A DNA stretch of 64,000 bases from Petrosia ficiformis (GCA_947044365.1 OX345636.1:28376466-28440465), one strand, 5' to 3'. Positions 21,838 to 33,770 are shown, numbered from the stretch's first letter. The notes: generated by a model from the sequence alone, not told the origin. Numbers and translations are program-made.

Positions 21838-24800
21838 CTAGTTTGAAACCAGTGGAGCATAAGTCGTAACTGGTCGACGTACTCTATTTGAACGACGAAG
21901 TGTTTCACTTCTATTTGTGGAATTAGTCTGTCTTGCTTCAACAGGTGCTTGACTTTGCACTAGGTGTGGGGGTGTAATCATTTTCCAATCCTCAAATAAA
22001 TCTTCAAAATTATCTGAACTGTCTATCACCTGATCTTTAGCATGACGAAAACGAAGCTGATCAACATGTCTCTTTATGACATTGCCTGAAGTAGTTTGAA
22101 CTCTATAAGATACTGGACCAGTAATTTTGATTACTGTAACTGGAATCCATTTGATTCTTCCTGAATAATTTCTGGCAAAAAGAGTATCACCAATTGAAAA
22201 TTTCCTGACAGCACGCCGATTAGTTTGGGATACTTTGTCTTGTTTATCTTTAACTTTTTTGTAGATATCAGGGTGCAATAAATCAAATCTGGAACGTGGG
22301 CGTCTGCCCAATAGAATTTCTGCTGGACCTAAGCCTGTAGTTGACTGTGGGGTAATCCTGTAACTGAACAAAAACTTAGAAATTTTGGACTCTAGACTGC
22401 CATCCATTTTTTTAATTGCTTGTTTAAATGTTTGAACTGCACGTTCAGCTAAACCGTTTGATCGCTGCACGTTCAGCTAAACCGTTTGATTGAGGGTGAT
22501 ACGGAGAAGTTAGTGTGTGGTTTATGCCGTTGTTTTCCATGAATGCTCGAAATTCATTGCTGGTGAACGCTGATCCATTATCAGATACTAGCTGTTCTGG
22601 TATACCATGGATAGCAAAAATGTCACGTAATTTATCAATGGTCACTGAAGAAGAAGTGGATGAAACTATATGAACTTCCAACCACTTAGAATGTGCATCC
22701 ACTAAAAGTAGGAAATGTTTTCCAAGAAATGGTCCCGCATGGTCAACATGGACTCTTGCCCAAGGTCTATTCGGATATTCCCATGGATGTATAGGAGCTT
22801 GTGGTGGAACCGGTTGGTGAATTTGACAGGTATTACACTTTGAAACAGTATTTTCGATATCTCTATCGATTCCAGGCCACCAAACATATGACCTTGCTAG
22901 GTTTTTCATCTTGGACCTCCTGGATGAGTTTCATGTAGTTGCTTTAGGATAACATCTTGTACGGAATGTGGAATAACAACTCTTGATCCCCAAAGGAGAA
23001 TACCATCAACAACACTTAGTTCTGTTACTTTCTGAGAGTAAGGTCTGAACTCTGCTTCCGTCTCAGGAATTTCACCATCACTTTGAATAATTTTTCTAAC
23101 TCTAGCTAATACTGGATCTTTCTCTGTGCATAACTTGATGTGTTCAGCTGATAAAATTTGTTTTGATAACTGGCTGAATAGAAGAAGCAAATTTCCTGGT
23201 GTTGGTACATGTTCAATTGTTTCTTTGAGTGGTAATCTGCTGAGAGCATCAGCATTGCTCATGTATGTTCCTGGTTTGTACTGGATACTGTAGTCATAAG
23301 CTGATAATGTTAATGCCCAACGCTGGACTCTTGAGGAAGACATTGCTGGTATTGGTTTGTTTTCATTGAATATGTATTTCAGTGGCTGGTGATCTGAGTA
23401 TATGGTGAAGTGACGACCATAAAGATAATGATGTAATCTTTTGACAGCGAAAATTATTGCTAAAGCCTCTTTTTCCAGCTGTGAATAATTCTTTTCTGCT
23501 GGGGCCAAAGTACGGGAAATAAAGGTTATTGGTTTTTCGCTACCATCATCCATGCGATGGGAAAGTACGGCACCAATGCCATATGGCGATGCATCACAGG
23601 CCAGCAATAGTGGTTTGCTGCTGTTGTAGTGGACTAAAAGAGAAGAAGATTGTAATAGGTTTTTTTACTTGATTAAATGTGTCTGAGTGTTCTTTAGACC
23701 AATTCCAACGGCTATTTTTACGTAGTAGGGAATGTAGTGGGGCCAGTGATGTAGACAGGTTAGGGAGGAACTTGTGGTAATAGTTAACTAAACCAAGAAA
23801 AGATTTCAATTCAGTAACATTGGTTGGTTGTGGAGCTTGCTTAATTGCTTGTACTTTGGACTGAGATGGATGTAATCCATTTTTGTCAATTACATGTCCA
23901 AGGTATTCAACTGAATTTGCAGTGAAGACACATTTTGACTTCTTGAGAGTTAATCCCGCTGATGCTAATCTTTGTAACACGAGGTCAAGGTTATGTAGAT
24001 GATTCTGTTCATCTGTTCCTGTGACGAGAATATCGTCGATGTAAACACAAACATGTGGTAAGTCTCCGAGAAGTGTTTCCATGGATCTTTGAAATACTGC
24101 AGGTGCGGTTTTAATTCCGAAAGGTAATCTCTCGTACTGAAACAATCCTTGCTGAGTGGAAATAGTTGTGAATTTCTTGGAGTCTTCATGTAACCTAATT
24201 TGTTGATACGCATGACTGAGATCTAGTTTTGAGAAAATTACACCACCTGTGAGAGCTGCGAAAAGATCTTCCACCCTGGGCAATGGATAGGGGTCTGGTT
24301 GTAGTGCTTTATTTACTGTAATTTTATAGTCACCACATAGTCGTAATGTTCCATCTGTTTTAAGGACAGGAACAATCGGGGCTGCCCATTCAGAAAAGGT
24401 AACTGGAGACAAAATATTTAGCTCTTGAAGCCATTGAATTTCCTTTTGTACCTTTTCTTTGAGTAAGTATGGAACAGGGCGAGGTTTGAAGAATCGTGGT
24501 TTAGCTTGTGGGTCAACAAATAGCTTTGCAGTAAAATTATTTAAGCATCCTAACTCTGATCTGAAAAGTGACGCATGTTTCTCTAGTAAGGTGTCCAATT
24601 TAGACTGGAAAAATACAGCATTTATGCTGGACCAATTTAGTTTAACCTGTTGTAACCAATTTCGTCCGAAAAGACTACCTTGAACAACAAGTAAGGGTAA
24701 TGTGAACTGCTTATCATCATATGAAACATCTACATCTACTAAGCCTAAGATAACAATATTTTCACCTGTGTACGTGTGTAAGATGATATCAGTTGGTTTG

Positions 24801-25858
24801 AGCTCTGGAAGAGTTTGTAATGAATGGTAAGTGCTTTCACTAATAATGGAATAGGAGGCACCAGTATCTACCTCCATTGGCAACTCAAAACCATTTATTT
24901 CAACATTGACCTTTATGGGCTTGCCATTCCCAGGCAAAGTAAACAAGGGGTAAGCCTTGGCAGGTTGATTAGTCTGGTTTGAAGTACCAGGGGAATGGTC
25001 AGGATTGTGTTCTAAGACATGTGTGGGCTGACCTTGTGAAATTGTAGTTTTAGTTCTGGGTGAATTAGATTTTGGGCAACCTCTGCACACTCTTGCTATA
25101 TGACCTTTCTTGCCACACGATCTACAGACTGCACTGAAGAACTTGCATCTGTTTGCATAATGATTTCCTCCACATCTATAGCATTCGACGGCGGAAACTG
25201 TTCGTTGTTTCCCCGCTTGAGTCTGAAACGAGTTGAGTCTATGAACTGGTTGAGACGGTGTCACAGTTCTTTTTTGCATCTCTGCAATATCTTTGGCAGC
25301 TAATTCCATAGCTTGAGCTGTGTCCAAAGCGTTTTGAAACGTCAAGTCTCGTTCTTGTAACAATCGACTTTGAATTCGTGAATTATTAATACCACATACA
25401 ATGCGATCTCTCACCATTTCATCTAATTTAGTTCCATAATCACAGTATTCGGCGAGCGACTTCAAGGCTGCCACATAGCTTGCAACAGATTCTCCTGCCT
25501 CTCTAACACGAGTGTTAAATTTGAAACGTTGTACAATAATGCTCGGCTTGGGGTTGAAGTAATCGGAAAGAACTTTAACTAGTTCATCGTAAGTTTTGTC
25601 ATTAGGACTATCAGGTTGCAAAAGGTTCTTTAAGAGATCATACGTAGCAGCTCCACTGCACGATAGTAAAATCGACTTCTTCTTTGTATCGTTTGTAATG
25701 TCGTTAGCCGTGAAATAGTATCCAAGTCGTTCTGAATATGAAATCCACGATTCGCTGTGTTGATCGAACGTGGAAAGTTTCCCGTGAGCCATCTGGTGAA
25801 TATCTTCAATCGTTTGATCCTCGTCGCCAAATGAAATGACGGAATTTGCACTCAACAA
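21838..25858 (-). pseudogene. Gypsy gag-pol with frameshifts
   Basis: Order on the minus strand: Gag (from a Met at about 25796, MAHGKLSTF), two CCHC knuckles (CYRCGGNHYANRC, CRSCGKKGHIARVC), aspartic protease (MEVDTGASYS), reverse transcriptase (LPFGIKTAPAVF, YIDDIL), RNase H ([14 protein letters not shown]), integrase zinc region, and the integrase core with HVDHAGPF, SDNGSAF and SNGLAERA. The order RT-RNH-IN and lack of envelope place it in Ty3/Gypsy. Frames break near 23600 (RT to RNase H), 22908 and 22460; the last break coincides with a tandem duplication of about 27 bp (22438-22492). Defective as it stands; described only. Confidence 0.92.
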
Positions 25859-25991
25859 TAAATGAAAAAAAACAAACTATAAAATCAATCTCTACTGACA
25901 CAACTGAAATAAATTAATTAAAACACAGTATATATAGTCACATGTAAACTCATGAATATTAATGAACTTAATAACTAGTCAGGATATCACA
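25832..25991 (-). repeat. 5' LTR of the Gypsy element
   Basis: About 160 bp; ends with TGTGATATCC on the minus strand, next to TSD CCTTT at 25992-25996. A candidate primer-binding region (TTTGGCGACGAGGATC, minus) follows on the inner side. Confidence 0.93.
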
Positions 25992-26682
25992 CCTTTCATC
26001 ACACCTTTCTTTCTCTCTCGTTCATCTCTCGTTGCCTTCCTCTCACGAAGTATTTTGAGAAAAGGACTCGCTGTTACATACTGTGCATTACTCGTCAAAC
26101 AAACTATAGTCTGCTTAGAAGTCATCTTCGCTTTGGGCAAGAGCAAAATGTCATCAATACTTTTAGATTCACTTGAAGAGCACACAGGTAAAGAAGAGGA
26201 TCTAGCATTCAGAGGTGAAGACTGTATGGATAACAAGGAAGAAGACTGCACAGATGCAGAGGACTGTTGGGATTGTCCTGATGTATTACTATTAGTGTTA
26301 GATGGGGAATTAAGAGACCGTGAATGCTCATTCTCCCCATTATAAGCGGTAGAAGGAGCCATATGACGGTCAGTGATTCGTCCTGGATTTAAAGGGTAAA
26401 TCCCACATTTGCAGAAACCAGAGATCAAATTACTAGGAGTGAGAGCCAGTGGCCAAGCCTGTCCCACAAGACCAGCAAGATCAGCTTCAGTAATAACTCT
26501 ACCAGGATTCTGAGCCAAAAAACGTTTACATGCTTTTCCAAAGTGATTCTTCAGGCTTGACATAACCGACACATCTAATGGCTGGAGAACATGTGTGCAA
26601 TGGGATGGCAAACAAAGAAGGTGAATGTCATTTGCCCTTGCCTTCTCTATTACTTCAATAGATAAATGAGATGTATTGGGTT

Positions 26683-28388
26683 GGGAAAAAAGGATGTGAT
26701 AGGTGTAGTTAGAGACTATTGTAAGAACAACAAAAAAGATCATCTTTTCCCAAATGGCACACCTGGAGAGGAGTGGTGGAGAGGTTTTATAAAACGCCAT
26801 CCTCAATTAGCTCTTCGAAAACCACAAAGTTTGCAACTATCGAGGGCTAAAGCAGCTTGCCCTGAGATCATTGATCATTGGTTTTTCAAGATTTTGGAAC
26901 CATTACTTCAGAAAACTGGATTGATTAATCATCCGGATCAGATTTATAATGCGGATGAAACCAGCTTCTGCCTTACTGGAAGACCACAGAAGGTAATTGC
27001 TCGTAAGGGGGCTAAATCTCCCCAGTGTGTCATAGGTGGTACAGGGAGAGAAAACATCACAATACAGTGTTGTGTTTCAGCGACTGGTCACTTTCTACCT
27101 CCCTATATTCTTTACTCAGGGCAACGTCTCATGTTCCATTACACCCAGGGAGGTCCAGCTGGTGCTAAATATGGTGTCTCGCAAAAGGGATGGATGACCG
27201 AAGTTAATTTTTTGGATTGGTTTCGCAATCATTTCATACCATTCCTACCTGACAAAAGACCAATACTACTGTCTTGGATGGGCATGAATTGCATGTTAAG
27301 TATGAAGTACGGCAACTTGCTGTTAAACATAATATAGAGATAGCAAAAATACCTCCTCATACAACACACCTGTTACAGCCACTTGATCTCACTGTGATTA
27401 AGCCTCTGAAGGAAGCATATGATAGGGCTGCCCACTAAACGTGACTTCCCTGGGTTAGTTTCTGATACCTGGAAAACCTTTCGGCCAGAGTCTGCCATAA
27501 ATGGATTCAGAAAGGCAGGCATTGTACCACTATGTCACAGAGTTATCGGTGTAGAGTCATTGGCTCCATCTAATCCATTAATGATTAACTCTTCTGTTGT
27601 CAATGATTCCACTAGTGATGATGGTGATGGTAATACTGATCTTGATGAGCAATCACTGACAAACCTGCTTGGGGAAAATGTAGAAGACATAACTGAAACC
27701 AATTCCAATCAATCAAGATACCACACCATCTATTTCCCTACAATCTAGCCCAGATATACCATCCATTAAACTACCATTCATTAATCCACTCCACCATCCA
27801 ACTATTATACCATACCACAATCTGATAACATATCACCATTTATTGACCCATCCACCGATACACCAACAGCCACTCCAACTACTGTTTCAATCTCACCAAT
27901 AGTTACACCTACTACTGTTTCCACTTCACCAATGCCCACACCTACTGTTTCAATATCCACTGTTTCAACCTCACTAACAGCCACACCTACTGATGTTTCA
28001 ACAGATTCTTCTGGTCTTCGAGAGAAAATTGATAGAAAAGGAGGAAAGGAAGCGTGTAAGATTAGAAAAGAAATGAGAAAAACAAAAACAAGAAGAAAAG
28101 AAAAAAAGACAGGAAGATCGAAGAAAACGAAAAAATATGGATTGTAATGACCTTAGAAAGAGTTCCAGAAATAAAAGGAAGAGATTTTCTGAAGACAACA
28201 CAGAAATTTGTGGAATATGCGCTGAAGGATGGGAGGAAGAAACAGAGGAAATTGAGCTGTGGCTGGGAGCTGTGGCTGGATTGCTCATTATGTGGTGGGT
28301 GGATGGTTCCACTCAAAATGCGTTGGGTTTGAAAATCTAAACCAAGAAGAGATTACAGACCTTAATTATGTATGCAATAGTTGTAATT
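26683..28388 (+). pseudogene. pogo-2: pogo/Tigger transposase with C-terminal PHD finger
   Basis: Lacks the first DNA-binding HTH; starts LGKKDVIGVVRDYCK, then TPGEEWWRGFIKRHPQLALR (second HTH), YNADETSFCLTG (first Asp), GGTGRENITIQCCVSATG, KGWMTEVNFLDWF, a damaged second-Asp region near 27285, PPHTTHLLQPLDLTV, and SAINGFRKAGIVPL. After a Thr/Pro-rich and a Lys/Arg-rich stretch comes a PHD finger (EICGICAEGWEE, GWFHSKCVGF, YVCNSC) ending at about 28388. Frames change near 27290, 27425, 27740 and 28260. Head-to-head with pogo-1. The tail of 28400-28830 is AT-rich and contains two copies of GTCTGGAATTACCCC (28610, 28788), perhaps terminal sequence. Confidence 0.8.
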
Positions 28389-28977
28389 AATGTCCAATAC
28401 TTTTTAGCACACACATGCACATATATTCTATAATATATATATATATATACACATATATATGCTACAATAGTTCATATTTACTAAGAAAAAAACACATTGT
28501 ACTCTACAACTAACAACTTAAACATAGTTAACATACCTTAGCAAGAAAAAAGTAGAAACACGTGGTACTGCAGATTTCCGTATATTTCCGTGGATTCTTT
28601 CATATACTAAAGTCTGGAATTACCCCGCTCTTGGTAGTTACTGTTGATGAACGATACTTGCTCCAGTTTTTACTTACACCACTGAAATGAGCAAAGGTTG
28701 GTGATTTTGCCAGTATTTTTTTTAAAGTGTATAACTACTCAAATAGCAATTTACAGAGCCATCATCATTCGAGAAAGAGCGTATTGAAAAACGCGTCTGG
28801 AATTACCCCACCTTACTATACATTATATATATATAATTATATATATACATATTTATTTATATATTGTGTATTATAGGTATAAGGTTATCTACATGATTTA
28901 TAAAGTTATATAACTATGTATAATTTTATATATCTTCTTAGTGTGGTACAGCTGGAAGCATTCCCCAGGACAAAGTG

Positions 28978-29393
28978 TAGTCTCGCGAGCCAGACCCATA
29001 CCATGAGAAAGGGTCTGGTTGCATGCTGTACATCAGTTTGTTCCGGGAAGCCGTATAACAACATGTATGACAACACAAATGCAATATGATGTAATAGACA
29101 CACCTTTTCCAAATCCTGTTGGTAATACGTCTCTTTTGTAAAAAAAAAAAAGCATAATGGCTTCCTTCTGTTTTGCTTTCAATGACTCATAGCCCATATC
29201 CAATGTTACTTTATCGATCACTGCTTCCAGCTCCATTTTTCTAAATGTGACGTCATGAAATGGGTGTATAAACATATGTATCATGATGTTCTGCAATCTG
29301 ATTGGGGCACAGATTTTCATGCGCCTGGAACAAACTGATGTATAGCATGCAACCAGACCCTTTCTCATGGTGTGGGTCTGGCTCGCGAGACTA
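28978..29393 (-). mobile_element. 416-bp TIR element with 9-bp TSD and captured helicase start
   Basis: TIRs of about 66 bp start TAGTCTCGCGAGCCAGACCC at both ends; the flanks are a perfect 9-bp direct repeat GACAAAGTG (28969-28977 and 29394-29402). The element sits in the 3' coding end of the piggyBac-2 transposase. Inside is the start of a helicase gene on the minus strand. It looks like an internally deleted copy of a larger autonomous element. A 9-bp TSD is typical of Mutator-like elements, but no transposase is present, so the superfamily is open. Confidence 0.9.
29090..29236 (-). pseudogene. 5' fragment of a RecQ-like SF2 helicase
   Basis: Starts MELEAVIDKVTLDMGYESL, then KAKQKEAIMLFF and VLPTGFGKG, matching the Q-motif and Walker A (PTGxGKS, here GKG) of RecQ/SF2 helicases. 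It ends just after Walker A where the left TIR begins. Thirty bases upstream of the Met is a palindromic TGACGTCA (CRE-like), so promoter and start codon have been kept by the deletion. Confidence 0.65.
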
Positions 29394-30976
29394 GACAAAG
29401 TGATGGATTGTCGGTACACGTTGTACTATATAGGGTAAGATGACGCATTCCATTTTCACTTCAACACAATCTTTTCTTTTTCGTCTTATCATCTCCATGT
29501 AATGAGCGTTTTGATGCTTCAGTCGTTCTTTTGATATTGGCTGTGGAATGAGAGGTTGAAGTCTGGATGTTAGTAGCGGTTCAATGAGATGATGTATTAG
29601 TTCTAGTCTGAATGCCAGGTGAACACTGTTTTGTTTGATTTCATTGCGTGTGTGTTGATAGATGATGTAGGAATTTACAACTGTCAACTCTAAGATCCAA
29701 AAAAAAACCTTTCTCCACCATTTAGTGGATTTATGTATGAAGCTATAGTAGCACATCATCTGGTCTAACTTGTCTACCCCAAGCATGTATCTGTTATATT
29801 GCTGTATAACATTTGGCTTGTTTTTGGGGGGTTCTGTTGGTCTCCTAAAGTGATGACATAACAAATAGACATATATAAACATACTGTGATGGTATATCTT
29901 TACTGTTGTTACTGTGTTTGGTGGATAGCATGTAGATGATTCGCTTATCCCTCCAAGCTAGAGCCATCATATCTCCACACCTGTAATTCTCTGTTGAGCC
30001 TATATCCATTTTATGTTTTCCCTTGAACTGCTCTGGTAATCCATGCCTATTACTCATAATAGTTCCTGTTAGAGAGCCTATCAGCTAGTGCTGGGCTAGT
30101 GTAGAATCGGTCTGTGTAAATGTCATAACCTTTATTTTTCAAGTGAGCACTACTTTCACAGTGTGTGATAATTCTGTGTCATCTATTAGGCTAGTCTGTT
30201 TCCCAAAATAAATTCTTAAGTTGTGCATGTAGCCAGTTGTGCTGTCGGAAAGCACATAAGCTTTAATCCCCCAAGGATTTGGTTTTCCCTTGAGGTATTG
30301 TCGAAAGCTGACTCGTCCTTTGAAGGTTATTACTGATTCATCTACTGCTACTTCTCTGTGTGGAGTATAGTTCTCTTGTATGATGGGGACTAAAAGATCA
30401 ATGAAAGATTGAATTTTCTGGTACAGGTAATTTCGCCCACATGTAGCATCCAAAGATTTGAAAAAATCAATCTCTAGAAAAGACAGATCTGAAAAAAGGT
30501 ATGCTACTTGTTGGGTTTGTACTCCAGTAATCTTGCAGATTTTGTAACTGTATAATTCCCATATTTAGAATTACACCGACAAATGCCTTCATCTCATTAG
30601 TAGTTATCGGCTTCCATTTTTTATATCGTGAATGTGTTTTTGTGTATTATGACAGCTTATGTTGACCATATTCATTTGTGTTATTAACCAAGTAATCCCA
30701 TATTTTACTGGTAAAGAGCAAGCTGAAGCACTGTAGTGGGGTCAGCCGTTCACATTGGAGTGTAGTTGGTCCTGGACATTCAATAAATGCCATTGTTGGT
30801 GGTTGTGTGTCACTTCCTATGTGTAAATTTACAATATAATAGGGTACTTCTCCATGTAGAAATTCAATATATTACATCATTTTGGTACCAATTAGGTGTT
30901 ATTGGCTGTAATTGTTATGTGTGTGTGTGTGTGTATGTATGTAAGTACATGTATGTATGATAAAATTTTAAATTTT

Positions 30977-31310
30977 GAATCATGGGCCAAATTGGGTCAA
31001 CAACAATGGTTAGTGTGTGAGCCATTGGGAATACATCTTGAACCAATTAACAAACAGTGCTGTTAGTAACAATTGAATCATAATAATTAATTGTGCCACT
31101 GGCCTAAAGAGAGAACTGCCCAGTGCCAATGGTGTGCTATATGAGCTTATCAAAAACACTGGTGCACATGTATGTATATGCATATCACAGTTTTTGATAC
31201 ATTTTGAATCATGGGCCAAATTGGGTCAAGAACTGCCCAGTGCCAAATAACAAGCTCATTGGGCCAATGGTGTGCTATATGAGCTTATCACAAACACTGG
31301 TGCACATGTA
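30977..31310. repeat. Local direct duplications
   Basis: GAATCATGGGCCAAATTGGG occurs at about 30977 and 31206; a block from GAACTGCCCAGTGCCAA through GGTGTGCTATATGAGCTTAT and ACTGGTGCACATGTATG occurs at 31102-31175 and 31228-31311. (GT)n and TGTA-rich sequence lies just before, at 30915-30957. Confidence 0.85.
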
Positions 31311-31816
31311 TGTATGGAAGTATATGTAAATATGTGTATGTATGTTTGTATGAACAAGCAATCTGTTGCTATTACATGTAAAACCACTAGTACTAGTACT
31401 AAAATCATTAGATGATGATGATGATGTAATGTAGTGAATTGCTACATGGAGTAGCACCTTAAAAATTGGCCTATCAAATAATGTCACCATAGAACATTAT
31501 TGTGAAACAAAAAGTGGTAGTCTTACCTTCTATTTTTTTCCATGCATATTTGTCCTCTGTCGTTGCTCCACCTCCTCTGTCTGTTCTCCTGCCATCTCTT
31601 CCTCTGCCCCAATAATATTTCATTTTCATCACTTGTCTTCTGTACTACTATCTTCATCCAACTCATTACTGTCACTCTCGGGCTCAGTTTTCAATCACTT
31701 CTTCTGCATTCATTGTTGCCATTATATACTATAATATATTTTTAAAATTTCAAATGATAATAAAAACTTCACTATAATAACTTACTGGTGACTGCTTAAT
31801 AGTGATAATATATCTG

Positions 31817-31921
31817 CTGTCACGTATACGTGACAGCCGCTTTTTAATTACACCTGCTGTGTCACGAATATGTGACCACCGCTTTTCGTGAATGGCGCCG
31901 CGTATGTCACGAATTCGTGAC
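31817..31921. promoter_or_regulatory. Three spaced 16-bp palindromes at the right end of piggyBac-2
   Basis: GTCACGTATACGTGAC (31819-31834, perfect), GTCACGAATATGTGAC (31861-31876, one mismatch) and GTCACGAATTCGTGAC (31906-31921, perfect) are spaced 42 and 45 bp. The last ends exactly 16 nt from the element end at 31937. Probably transposase (Cys-rich domain) binding sites; also upstream of the transposase gene. Confidence 0.75.
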
Positions 31922-31941
31922 ATCCACGCGCTAAGGGTTAA

Positions 31942-33030
31942 AAGTAATGCAATATATTACCAACACATACATACAAAACTCTTACAGGAAAATGGCAAAC
32001 AAGATGAATACGATGGTTAAAGTATCCAGTCACTGTTCACAGCATACATTGCATGTTGTGTATTACTTTCTCTACACATGTAACAACAATTCACTATGAA
32101 TTATTGTATTTAAGGACCATGGGAAGAAACAAACCGACTCGATAAGAATATTACTATTTTAATTGGAGACGATTTCATTTCTTTTTGTACTATTTATAAA
32201 TACCGATAATTCCTATAAGATATTGCTCCCATCAGTTAAACCCTACTATATCAGAGAAAAAATCGATGGTTTTATGGAAGTTATGAAATTTTGCAGTGAC
32301 CCAGCTTCCATCAGATTATAGCATTTATGATCAGTATACCCTCATTTGAACTCAGCTGCAAGTGCCGTTAGAATTCATAGAACCTTCCAATATCGGTTTT
32401 TAAAAACTTACACAAATAATTCATGGCTTGTACAAGTCTATAATGACCATTTTGTAGAATATCAAAGATTGTTTTGTTGAAAATGTGGCATAAGAATTTT
32501 GCTGCCAGATCCACCACAACGGTTTTTTAGAACAGTATGTTGTTGCATGGAAATCTGTGTCAAGTGTGGTACAGACAATGTTTTGTCCAGAATGTCAAAG
32601 GTACACCACGCCCTCATAACAAGCTAGAAGAATGATTCTCTTCAAATACAACATATAACTCTCTTGAAGAGGCATACTTTCTCTGGAGTTACCCTTCATC
32701 ATCATATAATTATTCATTCATAGGGGTTGCTCTTCATCAGTCATAATTATTCAATCATAGGGGTTGCCCCTCATCATTCATATTGTGTTCTCTCTCAAAA
32801 TAGTTATAGGGGTATACCTTATTCTTTTTCTCAGTATAGAGTAAATAAAAAGTTGTGAAAGGGGAAGTCCGTATTTCGTCGAATAGTGCCTGCACTATAT
32901 TGTAGTGATTGAATGAAAATAGTATCCGCCCCGCCCACTCAGGCAACATGTTCACGTTGAAAGGCGTGAAAGCATGGCCACAGTAAATCCTGTGAAGACA
33001 CGCTCCTTTGATGCAAGGTAGTTGTCTGTG
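31942..33030. other. Non-coding stretch, no gene recognised
   Basis: AT-rich unique sequence right of piggyBac-2; I see no convincing frame, TIR or RNA gene. Short repeats of TCATCATTCATA/ATTATTCATTCATAGGGGTTG occur at 32700-32780. Confidence 0.6.
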
Positions 33031-33770
33031 CCATGAGCACCACTAATAGAGCAGCAGCAGCCAATGTTTTTGTGGACGAAAAAGTGTGTGAGAGTGGAGA
33101 AAACAGGTAAATTTGCTTGCACTGCCCGAGAGAATATGTGGAGGAGGACGAAAGGCGAGTAAACCTGACATGGAAGAAGTGTTAGTGGCGTGGATCCACC
33201 TTAGAGCTGAAAAAATGAGAGTCCACCAGAACACAAAGGTATGTGTTTATTACTAGAATAGTGCGTAAAATGTCTCTTGGTTGCCATCATTCTGTCTGTT
33301 TTAGGCATTCCCTGTCCCTCCGCAGAAAAACAATCATAAGCCAGCGACTCCCAAGTGATCTAGATAGACCCCAAAGTCACTGCATTCATCATCCCCTTAT
33401 AGGAAACATGGACGAGACACTGCTCTGGCTGGACATGCCCAGAGAAACTACCGTAACACACACAAATGACCGATCAGTGCCGAGTTGGACAGAACTGGGA
33501 GTCATTACAGTAGCCTACAGCAAGAATGGCTGGATGAACGAAAATCTTACTAAGGACTGGCTGGGTACAGCGAGGGTGCCGGATTGCCTGCAATTGTCAC
33601 CTTACGAATACAGTACGAGATGTGGTTGACAAGCAGGCAATGTCAGATGCTTCTGTTATTCCTGGTGGATTGACCAGACTAGTACAGCCAGCTGCATCAA
33701 GGATGGTGAGGTTGCTGTGGCAGAGTGATGATGACCCATTTGCTGACATGATGGAAGATGTTTAACTGAG
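33030..33770 (+). pseudogene. pogo-like transposase remnant with internal deletions
   Basis: Frames from about 33045 (AAANVFVDEKV, then a TWKKC/EVLVAWI-like stretch) lead to LIGNMDETLLWLDMPRETTV (first catalytic Asp of the DDE_1 domain), NGWMNENLTKDWLG, and, after a gap, SVIPGGLTRLVQPAASR (33650) and ADMMEDV (33760). The second Asp is lost in a deletion. It is another pogo/jerky subfamily than the PHD-bearing copies. The 226-bp repeat copy 2 follows 45 bp downstream. Confidence 0.65.

Larger units (their letters stand above)
21666..25991 (-). mobile_element. Ty3/Gypsy LTR retrotransposon, 4.3 kb
   Basis: Two LTRs of about 160 bp (21666-21826, 25832-25991), minus-strand form TGTGATATCC...GTCATTTCA, flanked by the 5-bp TSD CCTTT (21661-21665 and 25992-25996). 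A polypurine tract (GAGGGGGAGGAG, about 21827-21838) abuts the 3' LTR. The LTRs differ at only a few positions, so the insertion is recent. The interior encodes a single gag-pol reading order. Confidence 0.95.
21318..26690 (-). pseudogene. pogo-1: 5'-truncated pogo/Tigger transposase with C-terminal PHD finger, split by Gypsy
   Basis: The minus frame 26690-25992 carries the end of the DDE_1 domain: HLSIEVIEKARANDIHLLCL, PSHCTHVLQPLDVSV, and CKCGIYPLNPGRI, followed by a Ser-rich tail and a basic stretch ending ERERKKGVMKG. The Gypsy element (21666-25991, TSD CCTTT) interrupts here; on its far side the same frame continues TTKIKSKPKQSKPKSKSK and ends with a PHD finger (CGICDVKYG, WIECNECTLWFHTSC, FLCFDC) and a stop near 21318. 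Removing Gypsy plus one TSD keeps the frame, so the host gene was open when hit. The first two thirds of the transposase are missing, cut at the junction with pogo-2 near 26685. Confidence 0.82.
28900..31715 (-). pseudogene. piggyBac-2 transposase (PGBD-type), heavily interrupted
   Basis: Reading down the minus strand: acidic N-terminus (SESDSNELDEDSSTEDK, about 31650), TMAFIECPGPTTLQCERLTP (about 30780), KPITTNEMKAFVGVILNMG (about 30590), DYWSTNP, VAVDESVITFKGRVSFRQYL (first Asp, about 30330), LGVDKLDQMMCYYSF (third Asp region, about 29780), WWRKVFFWILELTVVNSYI, and a Cys-rich tail NPSLCPGECFQLYHTKK restored only when the 416-bp element at 28978-29393 is removed. Many stops and frame changes. 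The 5' UTR/intron contains local duplications (30977-31310). Confidence 0.75.
20900..31937 (-). mobile_element. piggyBac-2 composite bounded by TTAA and matching ends
   Basis: The left end TTAA + CCCTTAGCGGGCG (20896 on) and the right end CGCGCTAAGGG + TTAA (to 31941) are inverted over CCCTTAGCG. The 11-kb span holds a piggyBac transposase near the right end and, between it and the left end, two pogo copies and a Gypsy element, read here as later insertions. The TIR match is short, so the pairing of these ends is probable rather than certain. Confidence 0.6.

Noticed and set aside
25962..26345. Plus-strand 127-codon open frame
   Set aside because: It is the antisense shadow of the Ser-rich tail of pogo-1.
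20900..31937. Giant transposon with many cargo genes
   Set aside because: Gypsy and pogo parts are independently explained insertions or relics; only the piggyBac transposase fits these ends.
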